DNA from: a virus
Reading direction: 5' to 3' (one strand)
IMG/VR virus record: IMGVR_UViG_3300024346_000527
Coordinates: 1-23,502 of that record
Length of the DNA stretch: 23,502 nt
The notes beneath the pieces were generated by a model. It was not told where the DNA came from and ran no database searches. It saw nothing but the letters and a program-made list of their open reading frames with translations. The stretch's first letter is position 1. Every line of letters starts with the position of its first letter. A program made the translations under genes and the position numbers. Of this stretch, positions 14,308 to 23,502 are shown in pieces.

Positions 14308-17300
14308 TTATCCTATTGAATCTTCGTCAAGTCTTTCCTGATTTTTATTAAATTTCCAATCTTTTTTATCAAAAAAATGTTGCATTTGCTTAAAGGGTGC
14401 ATACCCATCAATACTTATAACATTTCTAATATCCATATGTAGGTGTGCGTCGTTAGTACCTGATTTACCAGATTTAGCAAATATAGTATTTTTTTCAATT
14501 ACTTTACCGATTGGGCCACCTTGATTTATATCCATACCAATAGTTATTTCAATATTATCAAAAAACGAATGTGTTAACTCTGATAAATGCATGTATCTGA
14601 CATAAATTTCTTGGTCTTTAACTTTAAAGTCTACATATAACCCACCTGATTTAATTTCTGGTTGCCATCTAATTCTTCTAATAATTAAATCATTGATTGT
14701 TAGCACATCAGTACCTATTTCAGCCCTGAAATCCATACCCTTATGGAATTTACCACCACTTCTAGGACCAAAATCACTTGTGACTACCATATTTTTTAAC
14801 GGGTTTGCGTAAGTGCCTTTAATTTCATCTTTTATACCTTCACTAGCATTAGCTACTAAAATTTTGTCAGAAGCACTAACATAATTTTCTAAGTTAGTTA
14901 AATTAGCATCTTCGTTATCAACTTCATTTAAATTTGCAAGTAAATGTGCGTAAATTGTTTCATTACCCACCATTTTAGTTTTAATACTCCTAATTCTAAC
15001 ACCCTTAAAGGTTGTTGTCATGTGATTTGGTTTAATATGATGTCTAGTGTTTATAATGGTATAAGCACCATCAAAAATTGGTACATTATTAATTTGAAAG
15101 AACATAAACGGTTGTATTTGCGCACAACCTAACATCTCAACTTCAGCTGAATAAGCTCTATTATTATAAACATCAAACAAATTTTGCCCAATAGAATTGT
15201 TTCGATTCAACTTAGAAAGACTATCAATTATTTCAAGACTTTCATTTGTTTCTGTAAATTCAGATTGGTTTAAATTTATTTTTTTAAATAATGATTGATT
15301 TTGGTCAGCATAATTAACTAAGAAATATGGTATACTCCTATTACCTGATTTGAAATCTGTGGGTAAATCAGTTAAAGCACCAATATTTAGTTTACCATCT
15401 TTATCATATTTAGTTGGAATGCTAAAACTGTCATCCTTTTTCTTTTTACTTTTTTTATCAATATTTAATTGACTAGATTTTTCACCAAAATACATACAAA
15501 TGAATTGTGGACCTTTAGTTTTTACTTTTTCGCTAAACCTACTTGGTTCAAATATACTTTTAACATCATCTTTATTTGAATAATCAACAAAAGTTGGTAA
15601 TGCAATAAAATCGAAATTATTAGCACTAAGTATGTCAGCAATGAAATGATAAAAACTTTTATTTGCGTTTGTTGATAATTGTTGTACGAACCCCGTTGGT
15701 GAAACTTTAAATTTGTCTCTAATATCTATGTGCGCTCTATCTAAGAAATTAAAACTATCATATAAATTTGTTGTAAGTGCTGAATCTAAATCTGGCCCTA
15801 CACCAAGAACCCATTTATTGTAAATTGATTTTACATTTTTATAAAGCCCTAATTTAATATCATCAACATTATCGGTATCAAATAAAAATTTATTTAGTTC
15901 AGTATCTGGGTCGGTTTTAGATTTGTTATTTAAATCCTTAAATGTATTTAAAAATGTTTTTAAATACTCATCAACATGTTCGGTTTTCATAACAAAATTT
16001 GTAATTCTTTTATCACTACCACCCCAAATCCTATAAGTTCCGTTAATAATTATTTTTTTCTCATTAAAAAAACTATGTAAAGCGTTAGCCGCATCACTAT
16101 CAGCTTTAATTGTTAAATCAAAAACCCCATCATTTTTATTTTTCTCAAATATTTCATAATTGTTATTACCACTTAATAAAGAATCGTTTTGGTTTGTGGT
16201 GCCAAAATTATCCCAAAATATTTGTATTGCATCGGGTGTGGTGTTAGGGTTAAAAATTTCTAAAGTACCTTTAATTTCATTCCAATCTGAGTTAACCCAA
16301 TTAATAAATTCATCAATGAATATTTTTTTAACTGAATTTGGTAATTTATCAATTACCTTTTCAAATACTGAGTTATAATTATTATTTTTAGTGAATTCAA
16401 AATTAGTCGATTTAACTTCTGTTATCACTTTAAAATTACCCACACTACTAGACCCAATTAATAATTTATCTTTACTAATATTAGGAATTTCATCTAAATT
16501 AGGTACCAATATTTCAACACCTTCATTATATTTTATTTCCCCATTGTCAAATGACTCTCGGTATAATAACCCACCTAAAAATAATATCCAAGATTTTGGA
16601 GTTGAAATAAATCCAGCTCTTTGATTGAAAAACTTTAAGTTTTTATTACCAATAATATTTTTATTAAGAATATCTTCAGAAGTTCCAGCAAATGGTATTG
16701 TGTGTAAAAATAATAAAGCTTTGGCTATATTACTTTGTGAATAATAAAATTTAGTACCAAATAATTGAAACTCTTTAGTGTTACTTTTAAATGACGGTTG
16801 AAATGTAAAATCTTTTACATTCTTTTGATTCCCACCTGTTCTAATATTTCTATTAATTAAATCAATTTTTAATTTTTCACCATAAAATTCATACGATAAT
16901 GGTATTTCTAATCCACTTACACTTTTGTACCTTGTAAACTCGTGAGTTTTGTGTAACCCACCTAATAAATCGTTATTTACTCTAATTAAACCATCACTAC
17001 TTTTAGTTACATTGGTGGTTTTATCTGGTATATACGAATTAAATTTTAAATTATTAGATTTATAAACACCCTCATCAATAATTTTAATAAATTTTTCATT
17101 TTCATCTTCTAAATCTTGAACCCCATTTGTTGTTTCATTAGAAATAACGTTACTAACAAAAATACTATTTGTGTTACTTCTAGTGTCTAGTGAATTTAAA
17201 AGATTACTTTTATCATTTATATTTATTAACCCCTTATTATTATCTATTTCATTATTACTCTGTGTGATTGGTATATATTCGTATTTATCTATAAATGCAT

Positions 17301-19623
17301 CCTCAAAATCATTAAAACCCCCTTCAGGTGCAGGTGAGTCATGATGATAAGTTTTAGTTCCATCACCATCACCAAAAAAATCATTATTGAAATACATGCG
17401 TAGTCCATGATAATCACCTATATCACCAAAATTAGTTGTTGAATTTCCTATAAATTTTGTGAATTTCGCAGCCCATTCCGTATCACTAGCACCTTCAGAC
17501 ATTATACCGTCTTTAGTTTGTTTATTAATTAACACTTCATAAGCTTGGTTAGCTTCAATCTTTGCCATGTTATTAACTTCATCTAACTCTAAATCACTAT
17601 AGCTATAGTTTAAAAATAAAGTCATTCTTTGTAACATTAATTTAATTACAGGCTCTACATTAGAATTATTTACAATTTCCCATGGGTTTTTATTATTATT
17701 ATCAAATGCTAACGTTTCTAATGGGTTTACTGGGTACCAACCTTTTCTTTTTTCAAATAAATTTTCAACATTTTCCCTATCTTTTTTAGCGGATTTTTTT
17801 ATTGACGCATATAAATCATTTATGAATATCACCTCTTGGTAATTATCAAATTTAGAGTTACTACCCATCCATTTATCTACAATAGCTCTATCATCATCGT
17901 CAATATCATTAGTTTCATCTTCTTTAGTGACATAATCTGGGAAAGCCCTAACTGAGATTTCGTTAGAACCATTTATGTGATTATATTCAGTTATATTATC
18001 TTTATTTATTATTGGTAAATTTCTATTACCACCATCAATATCTACTTTTATTTTTTTTTCTACATTCTTAAGAACCTTAACAAATAGGTCAACGTGAGAA
18101 CATAATATTTTAAATAAAGACCCTATAGATGCATCAAAACCACCCTCTTTTTTTAAATATTCGTCAATAGTTGTTGAGAATTCGTTAGTTACTTCTTTTT
18201 TGTTTTTATTAAAATCATTTTTAATTTCACTTTTTAATTGGTTAATTTTACCCAATGCAAAATTAATATTTAACATACTATACTCAACTGTTATATTGGT
18301 TGGTATCCGTCTGTTTTTAGTGAAAAATTTAGCTTCTATTATATTAATTAAATCATTATATAAATTTTCTTTAATAATATTTTCACCTTCATCTGAAACA
18401 GCTTTTAAATTTTTATATTTATTTAAAATATTATTTTCATTTTCTTGAAATTCTTGAAAACTTCTAGTTCTATTAATTCTGGAGTTAAATGTACCATCAC
18501 TATTTCGTGTCCTTGGAGCTGAATCAAGTATGAAAAAATCTGATGGTCTAAAATTATTATAATAAACCCCTTCACTATTTAATTCGAAATCATCTAAATT
18601 AATGATATAATTATCACTACCCACAATTTTGTTAAAAGATATGAATTCCTCAACTAAAGATAATGTATTTTTTTTGTAATATTCAAAATTTTTATCCGTT
18701 ATACTATCTTTTCCCAAAATTAATGAAATGAATTTACCGCTATTAACATTAAAATCATTTAAAATTGTTGAGTTATTCATTAAATTATTTAAATTACCTA
18801 ATAATGAATTTTCAATATTCTCTAACTTCGTATTTAAATCATCAAAGATAGTTAAAGCTTTTAATTTCTTATTATCATTTCTATATGCAGTAACCTTTTC
18901 TTCTAATTTCTGAACCGATAAGGTTAAGTCAGAAAAAGTTATAAAGTCAGATTGTTTATCTATAATTCCCACACCTTCTTGAGTATATGGAATTCCTTTT
19001 AAAACACCCATAAGTAAATCACTTAAAAAAGCATAAGTATATCCAATGAAATCACATGTTATTATAAAACTACCAGTATCATTATCTAACTCACCGTTGA
19101 ATTTGGTTAGGTGTAAAGCGTATTGAACTGGCTTACCATAATAACCCTTAACTGTTAAATAAAATATTGGATAAGGCATTCTAAATAAAAAACTATAAGG
19201 GGATTCGTCACCTAATTCAAATAACTTTGCCCTAATATCCTTAAATCTAATTTTTACTATTGGTGTATATGACGTATTAAAACTAATATCTATTGATTCA
19301 ATCCCTAGAACACCAACGTTTTTATTATCACTACTAAATTTAGTGTTTAATTCTGTATAGTGAGTGGTAAGGTACTTTTCTTCATCACCTGAACCATCAA
19401 TAAAACTAATTCTAGTAGCCTCTTGAGGGACTTCATTAGTTGTTACACTATTATTGTTATTATCAGAAAAAATTATTGGCTCGTCACCTCTTTCATAAAC
19501 TTCCAATTCAACTGAAATGCTTAAATCTTCCGTATTAACACTGTTAGAACCATCACCATTTGGGTCTATAACTAAAAGATTTTTAACTTGTTCAACTTGA
19601 ACATTTGAGTTTAAATTAACCAT
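14308..19623 (-). CDS. Giant baseplate hub-like protein with C-terminal M23 peptidoglycan endopeptidase domain
   Basis: 1771 residues. The N-terminal part (about 85-215, with VKIRFKDIRAKLFEL and YPIFYLTVKGYYGKP) looks like a beta-rich baseplate domain. A region at about 1480-1550 (PFMFFQINNVPIFDGAYTI, then HHIKPNHMTTTFKGVRI) resembles the hub/late-control fold of gp27- or D-type tail proteins. Residues about 1605-1745 are an M23 (LytM-type) metallopeptidase: SDFGPR, then HKGMD (zinc ligands H1627 and D1631), YMHL (H1679) and HLHMD (H1727, H1729), so the zinc site is complete. M23 enzymes cut peptide cross-links in peptidoglycan. The chain would thus serve as tail-tip hub and wall-cutting enzyme, work done in T4 by gp27 and the muramidase gp5. 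About 1200 central residues are unassigned. It overlaps the gp53-type gene by 8 bases. Confidence 0.88.
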   Translation of the reverse strand: MVNLNSNVQVEQVKNLLVIDPNGDGSNSVNTEDLSISVELEVYERGDEPIIFSDNNNNSVTTNEVPQEATRISFIDGSGDEEKYLTTHYTELNTKFSSDNKNVGVLGIESIDISFNTSYTPIVKIRFKDIRAKLFELGDESPYSFLFRMPYPIFYLTVKGYYGKPVQYALHLTKFNGELDNDTGSFIITCDFIGYTYAFLSDLLMGVLKGIPYTQEGVGIIDKQSDFITFSDLTLSVQKLEEKVTAYRNDNKKLKALTIFDDLNTKLENIENSLLGNLNNLMNNSTILNDFNVNSGKFISLILGKDSITDKNFEYYKKNTLSLVEEFISFNKIVGSDNYIINLDDFELNSEGVYYNNFRPSDFFILDSAPRTRNSDGTFNSRINRTRSFQEFQENENNILNKYKNLKAVSDEGENIIKENLYNDLINIIEAKFFTKNRRIPTNITVEYSMLNINFALGKINQLKSEIKNDFNKNKKEVTNEFSTTIDEYLKKEGGFDASIGSLFKILCSHVDLFVKVLKNVEKKIKVDIDGGNRNLPIINKDNITEYNHINGSNEISVRAFPDYVTKEDETNDIDDDDRAIVDKWMGSNSKFDNYQEVIFINDLYASIKKSAKKDRENVENLFEKRKGWYPVNPLETLAFDNNNKNPWEIVNNSNVEPVIKLMLQRMTLFLNYSYSDLELDEVNNMAKIEANQAYEVLINKQTKDGIMSEGASDTEWAAKFTKFIGNSTTNFGDIGDYHGLRMYFNNDFFGDGDGTKTYHHDSPAPEGGFNDFEDAFIDKYEYIPITQSNNEIDNNKGLININDKSNLLNSLDTRSNTNSIFVSNVISNETTNGVQDLEDENEKFIKIIDEGVYKSNNLKFNSYIPDKTTNVTKSSDGLIRVNNDLLGGLHKTHEFTRYKSVSGLEIPLSYEFYGEKLKIDLINRNIRTGGNQKNVKDFTFQPSFKSNTKEFQLFGTKFYYSQSNIAKALLFLHTIPFAGTSEDILNKNIIGNKNLKFFNQRAGFISTPKSWILFLGGLLYRESFDNGEIKYNEGVEILVPNLDEIPNISKDKLLIGSSSVGNFKVITEVKSTNFEFTKNNNYNSVFEKVIDKLPNSVKKIFIDEFINWVNSDWNEIKGTLEIFNPNTTPDAIQIFWDNFGTTNQNDSLLSGNNNYEIFEKNKNDGVFDLTIKADSDAANALHSFFNEKKIIINGTYRIWGGSDKRITNFVMKTEHVDEYLKTFLNTFKDLNNKSKTDPDTELNKFLFDTDNVDDIKLGLYKNVKSIYNKWVLGVGPDLDSALTTNLYDSFNFLDRAHIDIRDKFKVSPTGFVQQLSTNANKSFYHFIADILSANNFDFIALPTFVDYSNKDDVKSIFEPSRFSEKVKTKGPQFICMYFGEKSSQLNIDKKSKKKKDDSFSIPTKYDKDGKLNIGALTDLPTDFKSGNRSIPYFLVNYADQNQSLFKKINLNQSEFTETNESLEIIDSLSKLNRNNSIGQNLFDVYNNRAYSAEVEMLGCAQIQPFMFFQINNVPIFDGAYTIINTRHHIKPNHMTTTFKGVRIRSIKTKMVGNETIYAHLLANLNEVDNEDANLTNLENYVSASDKILVANASEGIKDEIKGTYANPLKNMVVTSDFGPRSGGKFHKGMDFRAEIGTDVLTINDLIIRRIRWQPEIKSGGLYVDFKVKDQEIYVRYMHLSELTHSFFDNIEITIGMDINQGGPIGKVIEKNTIFAKSGKSGTNDAHLHMDIRNVISIDGYAPFKQMQHFFDKKDWKFNKNQERLDEDSIG

Positions 19624-19936
19624 ATAATTTAAAATATTTATCTACACCTTCTAAATAATCATTAACTGATGTTACAAAAGGGAAAGGCACTCGTATTATT
19701 TTATTATTTGGTATGTTAAATTCTAAACCACCAAATTCAGGATTAGCCAACATGATTAACCACCCATAGTATGGGGTGTCATAATATTTTTGACTTAATA
19801 TATCAAATCTAGTGCTACCACCTTTATAAGTCAAGTACTTATCTGTGTTTTTTTCAGGTATATTAATACCTGGTACTGGTTTATAATCACTATCACTTTT
19901 AAACCTATCGTATCTATCTAAATATTTTTGTGCCAT
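19616..19936 (-). CDS. 53: Small baseplate wedge protein, gp53 / LysM-like
   Basis: 106 residues. The core (about 36-85: YKGGSTRFDILSQKYYDTPYYGWLIMLANPEF, in short YKGG..R.D.L..KYY....Y.WLI..ANP) is the signature of gp53-type baseplate proteins, related to the LysM fold. It is shorter than T4 gp53 (196), keeping mainly the LysM-like region. In T4, gp53 clamps the wedge inner ring to the hub. It lies 11 bases after the 1141-residue gene and overlaps the hub gene by 8 bases, consistent with coupled expression of interacting parts. A plain LysM tail protein (gpX-like) is the alternative reading. Confidence 0.82.
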   Translation of the reverse strand: MAQKYLDRYDRFKSDSDYKPVPGINIPEKNTDKYLTYKGGSTRFDILSQKYYDTPYYGWLIMLANPEFGGLEFNIPNNKIIRVPFPFVTSVNDYLEGVDKYFKLYG

Positions 19937-19947
19937 AATTTATCTTT

Positions 19948-22900
19948 TTAAACCCAATCACCATAATCGGTAATTTTGGAAATATCCCCACCTTTTATCG
20001 TTAATTTAAAATTACCTGAACTATAATCAGCATAAGGTGATTCGTCCCAAACATCTGGTGCTAAAATTACACCACCAGTTGTTGATGAATTAACTTTAAA
20101 GGATAAAACACTTTTATATGATAATCCATTATTTGAATCAGCGTCTATAACTTCTAGAATAACAGTATATTCATCAGTTAAATTTAACATTTCAGCTTCA
20201 ATAACACTATAAGTAAATATAAATGTATTATTAACGGCTGAATCAAAAGTTACAATCCAACCAATAAATGATTCGATTAAAATTTGCCTATCATTTTTTG
20301 TATCAATTGTAAGTTCAGTTCCTTTTTTAGCTTCAATTTCACTAACAACACTTTGTTTAGGTCGTATACCTGTTTTAGGTTTTTCTTTAGGGTATTGATT
20401 GTCATCAACAATTTCCTTTAAATTAGTTTCACCGTTTTTAAAGTCAAATAATAAACCGTTTTTAGGGTCAATTTCATCTTTCCTTACAAACCTATCAGCT
20501 CTAGGGTCATAAACACCTGAATTAGCAAAATAATTAAATGAAACTGCGTTTTGTAATTTATTAATTGGACCATTCAATGAACTACCACCAATAAATTTAA
20601 AACCTATTGACACATTTGCTATCATTGGTTGAACACCCACACCTTCTGGATTTAAATCCCAAACTAATGGGTCGTAAGTAATCGCTAAAGAATTCATTAT
20701 TATTTTAGTGTTATAAAAATCACCAATTCTTAAAATACATACTGGTGGTGAACCAAAAGCTAAATTATTACTTTTATTCCCTTTATCGGTTGGCCCTTGT
20801 CTAGTACATTGTTGTAAAAACGTTAATCTAGAGTTAAAACCTTCTGGTGTTGTTGAATGAAATGCTGGGTGAAAAAATTTAATTTTCTCTTTAATTGTAT
20901 CATAAATTATTCCATCACTTTCAACATCACTATTTTTTAATTTTTCAAAATATTCATCTTCACGATGAAATCTTCTTTTTATTTTTTCTAATAATTCATT
21001 TGTAGTGTTAACTTTTTCTTTTTTAACATCAGTAATATTATATATTTGGTCATCATCCTTTGCTTGATATTCGAATTCCACAGTTACTATTCTTTCAGAT
21101 TTAACCCCAATAGAGTCAACCGTTCCATCAGATTTACTGTCTTTATCCCCATTTGATTCCGCTTTTAAAAATTTAATATCACTATTAATATTAGTTTTAA
21201 ACCAATCTTCAATAGCCGTTATCCTAGCATCTGACAATGCTTTATTATCGTCGGGGTTACCAGCAAGACTAGCATAACCTTTTAGTTTTACTCTTATCCC
21301 AGTATTTTCCGACATCTCATCTTTTAAAATATCAGTAAACCCAGCATAATCCCAATCATCGTTTAATCCATAATTAGTAGTATTAGATGAAGGTGTGCCA
21401 ACAGCAGATGTATAACCCTCAGATAAAGTTGGATTGGTTAACACCCCATTAGTTTGTTCATAACCCACTACACCTAATGAAGCGACATCATTAGGGAAAT
21501 AAAAATTAAAGTTATCTGGTAAATTAATTGGTGACACTGGCATTTCATCATCGGACTCAACATTAGCATTAATTTCTTCATTTAAAATCCTAGATTCTTC
21601 AGTTGAAAAATATTTATTATAATCTAAACACCCCGAAGCTAAACTAGCCATTAATTCATCTGTAGTAATTTTTGAATCATTCATGTAATCTGGATAATCA
21701 ATTATTACTTTGAAATCTAAGTTACCACTTCTTTCAGTGTTATTGTAGGTATAAATCGGTTCACCTCTACCAACAAAGTTTGTGGAATCCCAATTAACAG
21801 TAGTTGTGTCAGTGAATTTAATATCATATGGTGGGAACCACATAACTCTACCTTTAGTCCCAGTTTTGGGGTCACCATTACCAATTTCAAATTTAGGTAA
21901 ATTTTCTCTTTTGTCATTCCAAGCAAGATTTTCAATTGAAAACATGAATTTCTTAGCATCGTAAGCATTTTCTGATTCACCTTGAGGGACATTGTATGGG
22001 GATATTTTAACAAACCCATTATCACCTAACACAGAATCTTCTATATCATTTCTGATTTTATTTTTGTAATTATATAATCCCTTATTTTTTTGTAAATCAG
22101 CAACATTACTATAACTTTTACTTTCAGTCCATGTTCTACAAAATACATTATCTTTATCCCCTTGTTTTAAAAAACCCTCAGAGAGCACACCAGAGCCTTT
22201 TGATAATCTACCACCTGATGGAGTGTTTATTTGTGAAATGTCAAGAGAAGGTGTTCCTTGTGCGTCAAACATAGCTTTAGTGTATGCTGGTTGCGCCTCA
22301 AATAATCTTTTGGTTTTACCTATGATTGATTTATCTTCATTGGTAGTTGTTACAAAATCCATTTCCCAAACATTACCTAAAAGTTTAGTGTCTAATGGTC
22401 TAATATATTTGGTAATATCAGTTAAATCACTACCCTTATCTGGGTAACTATCGGGGTCAACAATACCAACTTTACTACCATTATCTGTTTCATAATCAGG
22501 TTTATACCTAAATGTTGGAACATCACCAAGATTATTTGTTTTAACTATTTTAGATTGATTTGCATTAATTCCATCGAATAAACGCATTACTTGACCTTTA
22601 CCAGTGTTTTTTATTAATGATTCATTTCTTAATTTACTACTTTGGTTAAAACCTGAATCACTTTCAAATATTGAACCACCTTCATCAATTGTAGATAATG
22701 GTAAATTAAAACCAGATAAATCTAAAACAGTATCAAATACTCTACCACCACTAGTACTACTAACAGTAATATCATAATTTGGATTTAAAAAATCAGCACC
22801 TCTTAATAAACTAAATGGTTGGAGATTTACCTTACCTAATAATTCTCTTTGTGCATTAAAGGCCGCTTTTTGACCAAAAGCCAATAAAAGTTGTTGACCA

Positions 22901-23373
22901 CCAATAATTCCTAAAGGTGTGTCATTAATACCACCAGTTGAACCTAAAACCCTACCAGCTAAACTACTTCTAATATCACCATTGCTAAGAACACCACCAG
23001 TTGCTAAACCATCAATCACATCATAAGCTTGAGTTGATGCTCCACCAATATTTAATTCTTTATTTTCATCAATATAACCACCATTTGTTTGAGCATAACT
23101 AAAGCTATTATCAATTATTGTAGCTGAAACCATATCATCAGTTGAAATATATCTATTCCTACCAATTACTGATTTTCTATATTCAATTGCACTTAATTCT
23201 AAATTTTCAGAAGCTATAATTGAATTTTCATTTGAAGATATATTAGCTTGTGAACCTAAACCAACGGCAACACTACTTAAACCATTATCAGAAATACTAT
23301 CTGATACAATTAAGTTTCTATTTAATAAAAAATCCCTAATATCAGGTGATAAATCATTTATTCCGTTACTCAT
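19948..23373 (-). CDS. Large baseplate/tail structural protein with an embedded OmpA-like domain
   Basis: 1141 residues. The N-terminal 470 residues are Ser/Asn/Gly-rich and unassigned. Residues about 475-575 (MFSIENLAW, GRVMWFPPYDIKF, GRGEPIYTYNNTERSG) and about 830-930 (FNSRLTFLQQCTRQG, ILRIGDFYNTKIIM, GVGVQPMIANVSIGFKFIGG) look like two parts of a tail-tube/baseplate beta domain. Between them, residues about 620-770 form an OmpA-like domain: strand FNFYFPND, then KLKGYASLAG and NKALSDARITAIEDWF, the G.AS..G / N..LS..R pattern. OmpA-like domains bind peptidoglycan. The C-terminal region (about 1020-1110) resembles an immunoglobulin-like module. It is the first gene of the late operon with gp53 and the M23 hub. 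The exact T4 counterpart is unclear (gp48/gp54-type is possible). Confidence 0.85.
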   Translation of the reverse strand: MSNGINDLSPDIRDFLLNRNLIVSDSISDNGLSSVAVGLGSQANISSNENSIIASENLELSAIEYRKSVIGRNRYISTDDMVSATIIDNSFSYAQTNGGYIDENKELNIGGASTQAYDVIDGLATGGVLSNGDIRSSLAGRVLGSTGGINDTPLGIIGGQQLLLAFGQKAAFNAQRELLGKVNLQPFSLLRGADFLNPNYDITVSSTSGGRVFDTVLDLSGFNLPLSTIDEGGSIFESDSGFNQSSKLRNESLIKNTGKGQVMRLFDGINANQSKIVKTNNLGDVPTFRYKPDYETDNGSKVGIVDPDSYPDKGSDLTDITKYIRPLDTKLLGNVWEMDFVTTTNEDKSIIGKTKRLFEAQPAYTKAMFDAQGTPSLDISQINTPSGGRLSKGSGVLSEGFLKQGDKDNVFCRTWTESKSYSNVADLQKNKGLYNYKNKIRNDIEDSVLGDNGFVKISPYNVPQGESENAYDAKKFMFSIENLAWNDKRENLPKFEIGNGDPKTGTKGRVMWFPPYDIKFTDTTTVNWDSTNFVGRGEPIYTYNNTERSGNLDFKVIIDYPDYMNDSKITTDELMASLASGCLDYNKYFSTEESRILNEEINANVESDDEMPVSPINLPDNFNFYFPNDVASLGVVGYEQTNGVLTNPTLSEGYTSAVGTPSSNTTNYGLNDDWDYAGFTDILKDEMSENTGIRVKLKGYASLAGNPDDNKALSDARITAIEDWFKTNINSDIKFLKAESNGDKDSKSDGTVDSIGVKSERIVTVEFEYQAKDDDQIYNITDVKKEKVNTTNELLEKIKRRFHREDEYFEKLKNSDVESDGIIYDTIKEKIKFFHPAFHSTTPEGFNSRLTFLQQCTRQGPTDKGNKSNNLAFGSPPVCILRIGDFYNTKIIMNSLAITYDPLVWDLNPEGVGVQPMIANVSIGFKFIGGSSLNGPINKLQNAVSFNYFANSGVYDPRADRFVRKDEIDPKNGLLFDFKNGETNLKEIVDDNQYPKEKPKTGIRPKQSVVSEIEAKKGTELTIDTKNDRQILIESFIGWIVTFDSAVNNTFIFTYSVIEAEMLNLTDEYTVILEVIDADSNNGLSYKSVLSFKVNSSTTGGVILAPDVWDESPYADYSSGNFKLTIKGGDISKITDYGDWV

Positions 23374-23380
23374 AGTTTTC

Positions 23381-23394
23381 TTTTATTATAAATA
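23381..23394 (-). promoter_or_regulatory. Late-promoter-like motif TATTTATAATAAAA before the 1141-residue gene
   Basis: The 14-mer is identical to that before the gp6 gene (3101-3114) and ends 7 bases before the ATG at 23373. It is followed by AGAAAACT and has no Shine-Dalgarno sequence. Confidence 0.5.
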
Positions 23395-23502
23395 TTGATT
23401 TTTACTTTTCTTTTCTTAAAACGCTATATTAGTATTATAATTATATTATAATAATATATATAAAGATTATATTAATCTATTAATATATAAAAAAAAACAA
23501 AA
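23395..23502. other. AT-only intergenic stretch with a palindrome
   Basis: Beyond the motif the remaining bases are nearly pure A/T, with no open frame of note on either strand. TATATTAAT-CT-ATTAATATA at 23468-23487 is a perfect inverted repeat with 9-base arms. A run of A at the right edge would be a T run before the repeat on the minus strand, the wrong side for a minus-strand terminator. The stretch may hold upstream promoter elements or the end of the preceding operon; nothing more can be said. Confidence 0.4.

Noticed and set aside
21717-22025. 102-residue minus-strand frame inside the 1141-residue gene
   Set aside because: It lies fully within a gene with recognisable domains, in another frame, with low-complexity translation.
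1-23502. tRNA genes, insertion sequences or an integrase
   Set aside because: No cloverleaf-like segment, transposase motif or recombinase was seen. Intergenic space is too small and is mostly accounted for by promoters and terminators.

Overview
The window is a strongly AT-rich stretch of a large T4-like (myovirus-type) phage genome or prophage-free metagenomic phage contig. All 18 genes found lie on the minus strand, packed tightly with short gaps or small overlaps. Family recognition from protein motifs gives gp53-, gp25- and gp6-type baseplate wedge proteins, a gp32 single-strand DNA-binding protein, a RecA/UvsX-type recombinase, a FEN-family RNase H, a gp41/DnaB-type helicase and a class Ia ribonucleotide reductase. 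Several features point to a host in the Bacteroidota. None of the 18 start codons has a convincing Shine-Dalgarno sequence. Two intergenic promoters fit the TTG / TAnnTTTG pattern of that phylum. The OmpA-like domain carries the GYAS variant common in that phylum's OmpA proteins, and the gp32 tail ends like a bacterial SSB. The host is an inference; nothing here names it directly.

Layout in the direction of transcription (right to left). (1) 23373-14308: a late structural operon with a 1141-residue baseplate/tail protein carrying an OmpA-like domain, a small gp53-type wedge protein, and a 1771-residue hub-like protein ending in an M23 peptidase. (2) 14306-13263: a host-type promoter drives two overlapping genes of unknown function. 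(3) 13254-12241: a late-promoter-like motif, a 58-residue gene, a very acidic 244-residue gene and a strong terminator. (4) 12223-11085: a second host-type promoter, a long leader with a hairpin, gene 32 and its own terminator. (5) 11034-3578: a replication and nucleotide operon, uvsX - rnh - unknown - 41 - nrdB - nrdA, closed by a terminator with a TTCG loop. (6) 3550-1: late-type motifs, gp25, gp6, a small membrane protein and a partial protein with a carboxypeptidase-regulatory-like fold that runs off the left edge.

The genes describe two programmes. The replication block supplies dNTPs (NrdAB), coats single strands (gp32), performs strand exchange (UvsX), unwinds forks (gp41) and removes RNA primers (RNase H). 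The structural blocks build the baseplate and its cell-wall-penetrating device. One unusual feature is that the peptidoglycan hydrolase is fused to a giant hub-like chain, while a likely peptidoglycan-binding domain sits in the neighbouring baseplate protein. Another is that the replication block lies between two parts of the baseplate gene set, with terminators and two different promoter-like motifs marking the boundaries. I saw no tRNA, CRISPR array, insertion sequence or integrase.
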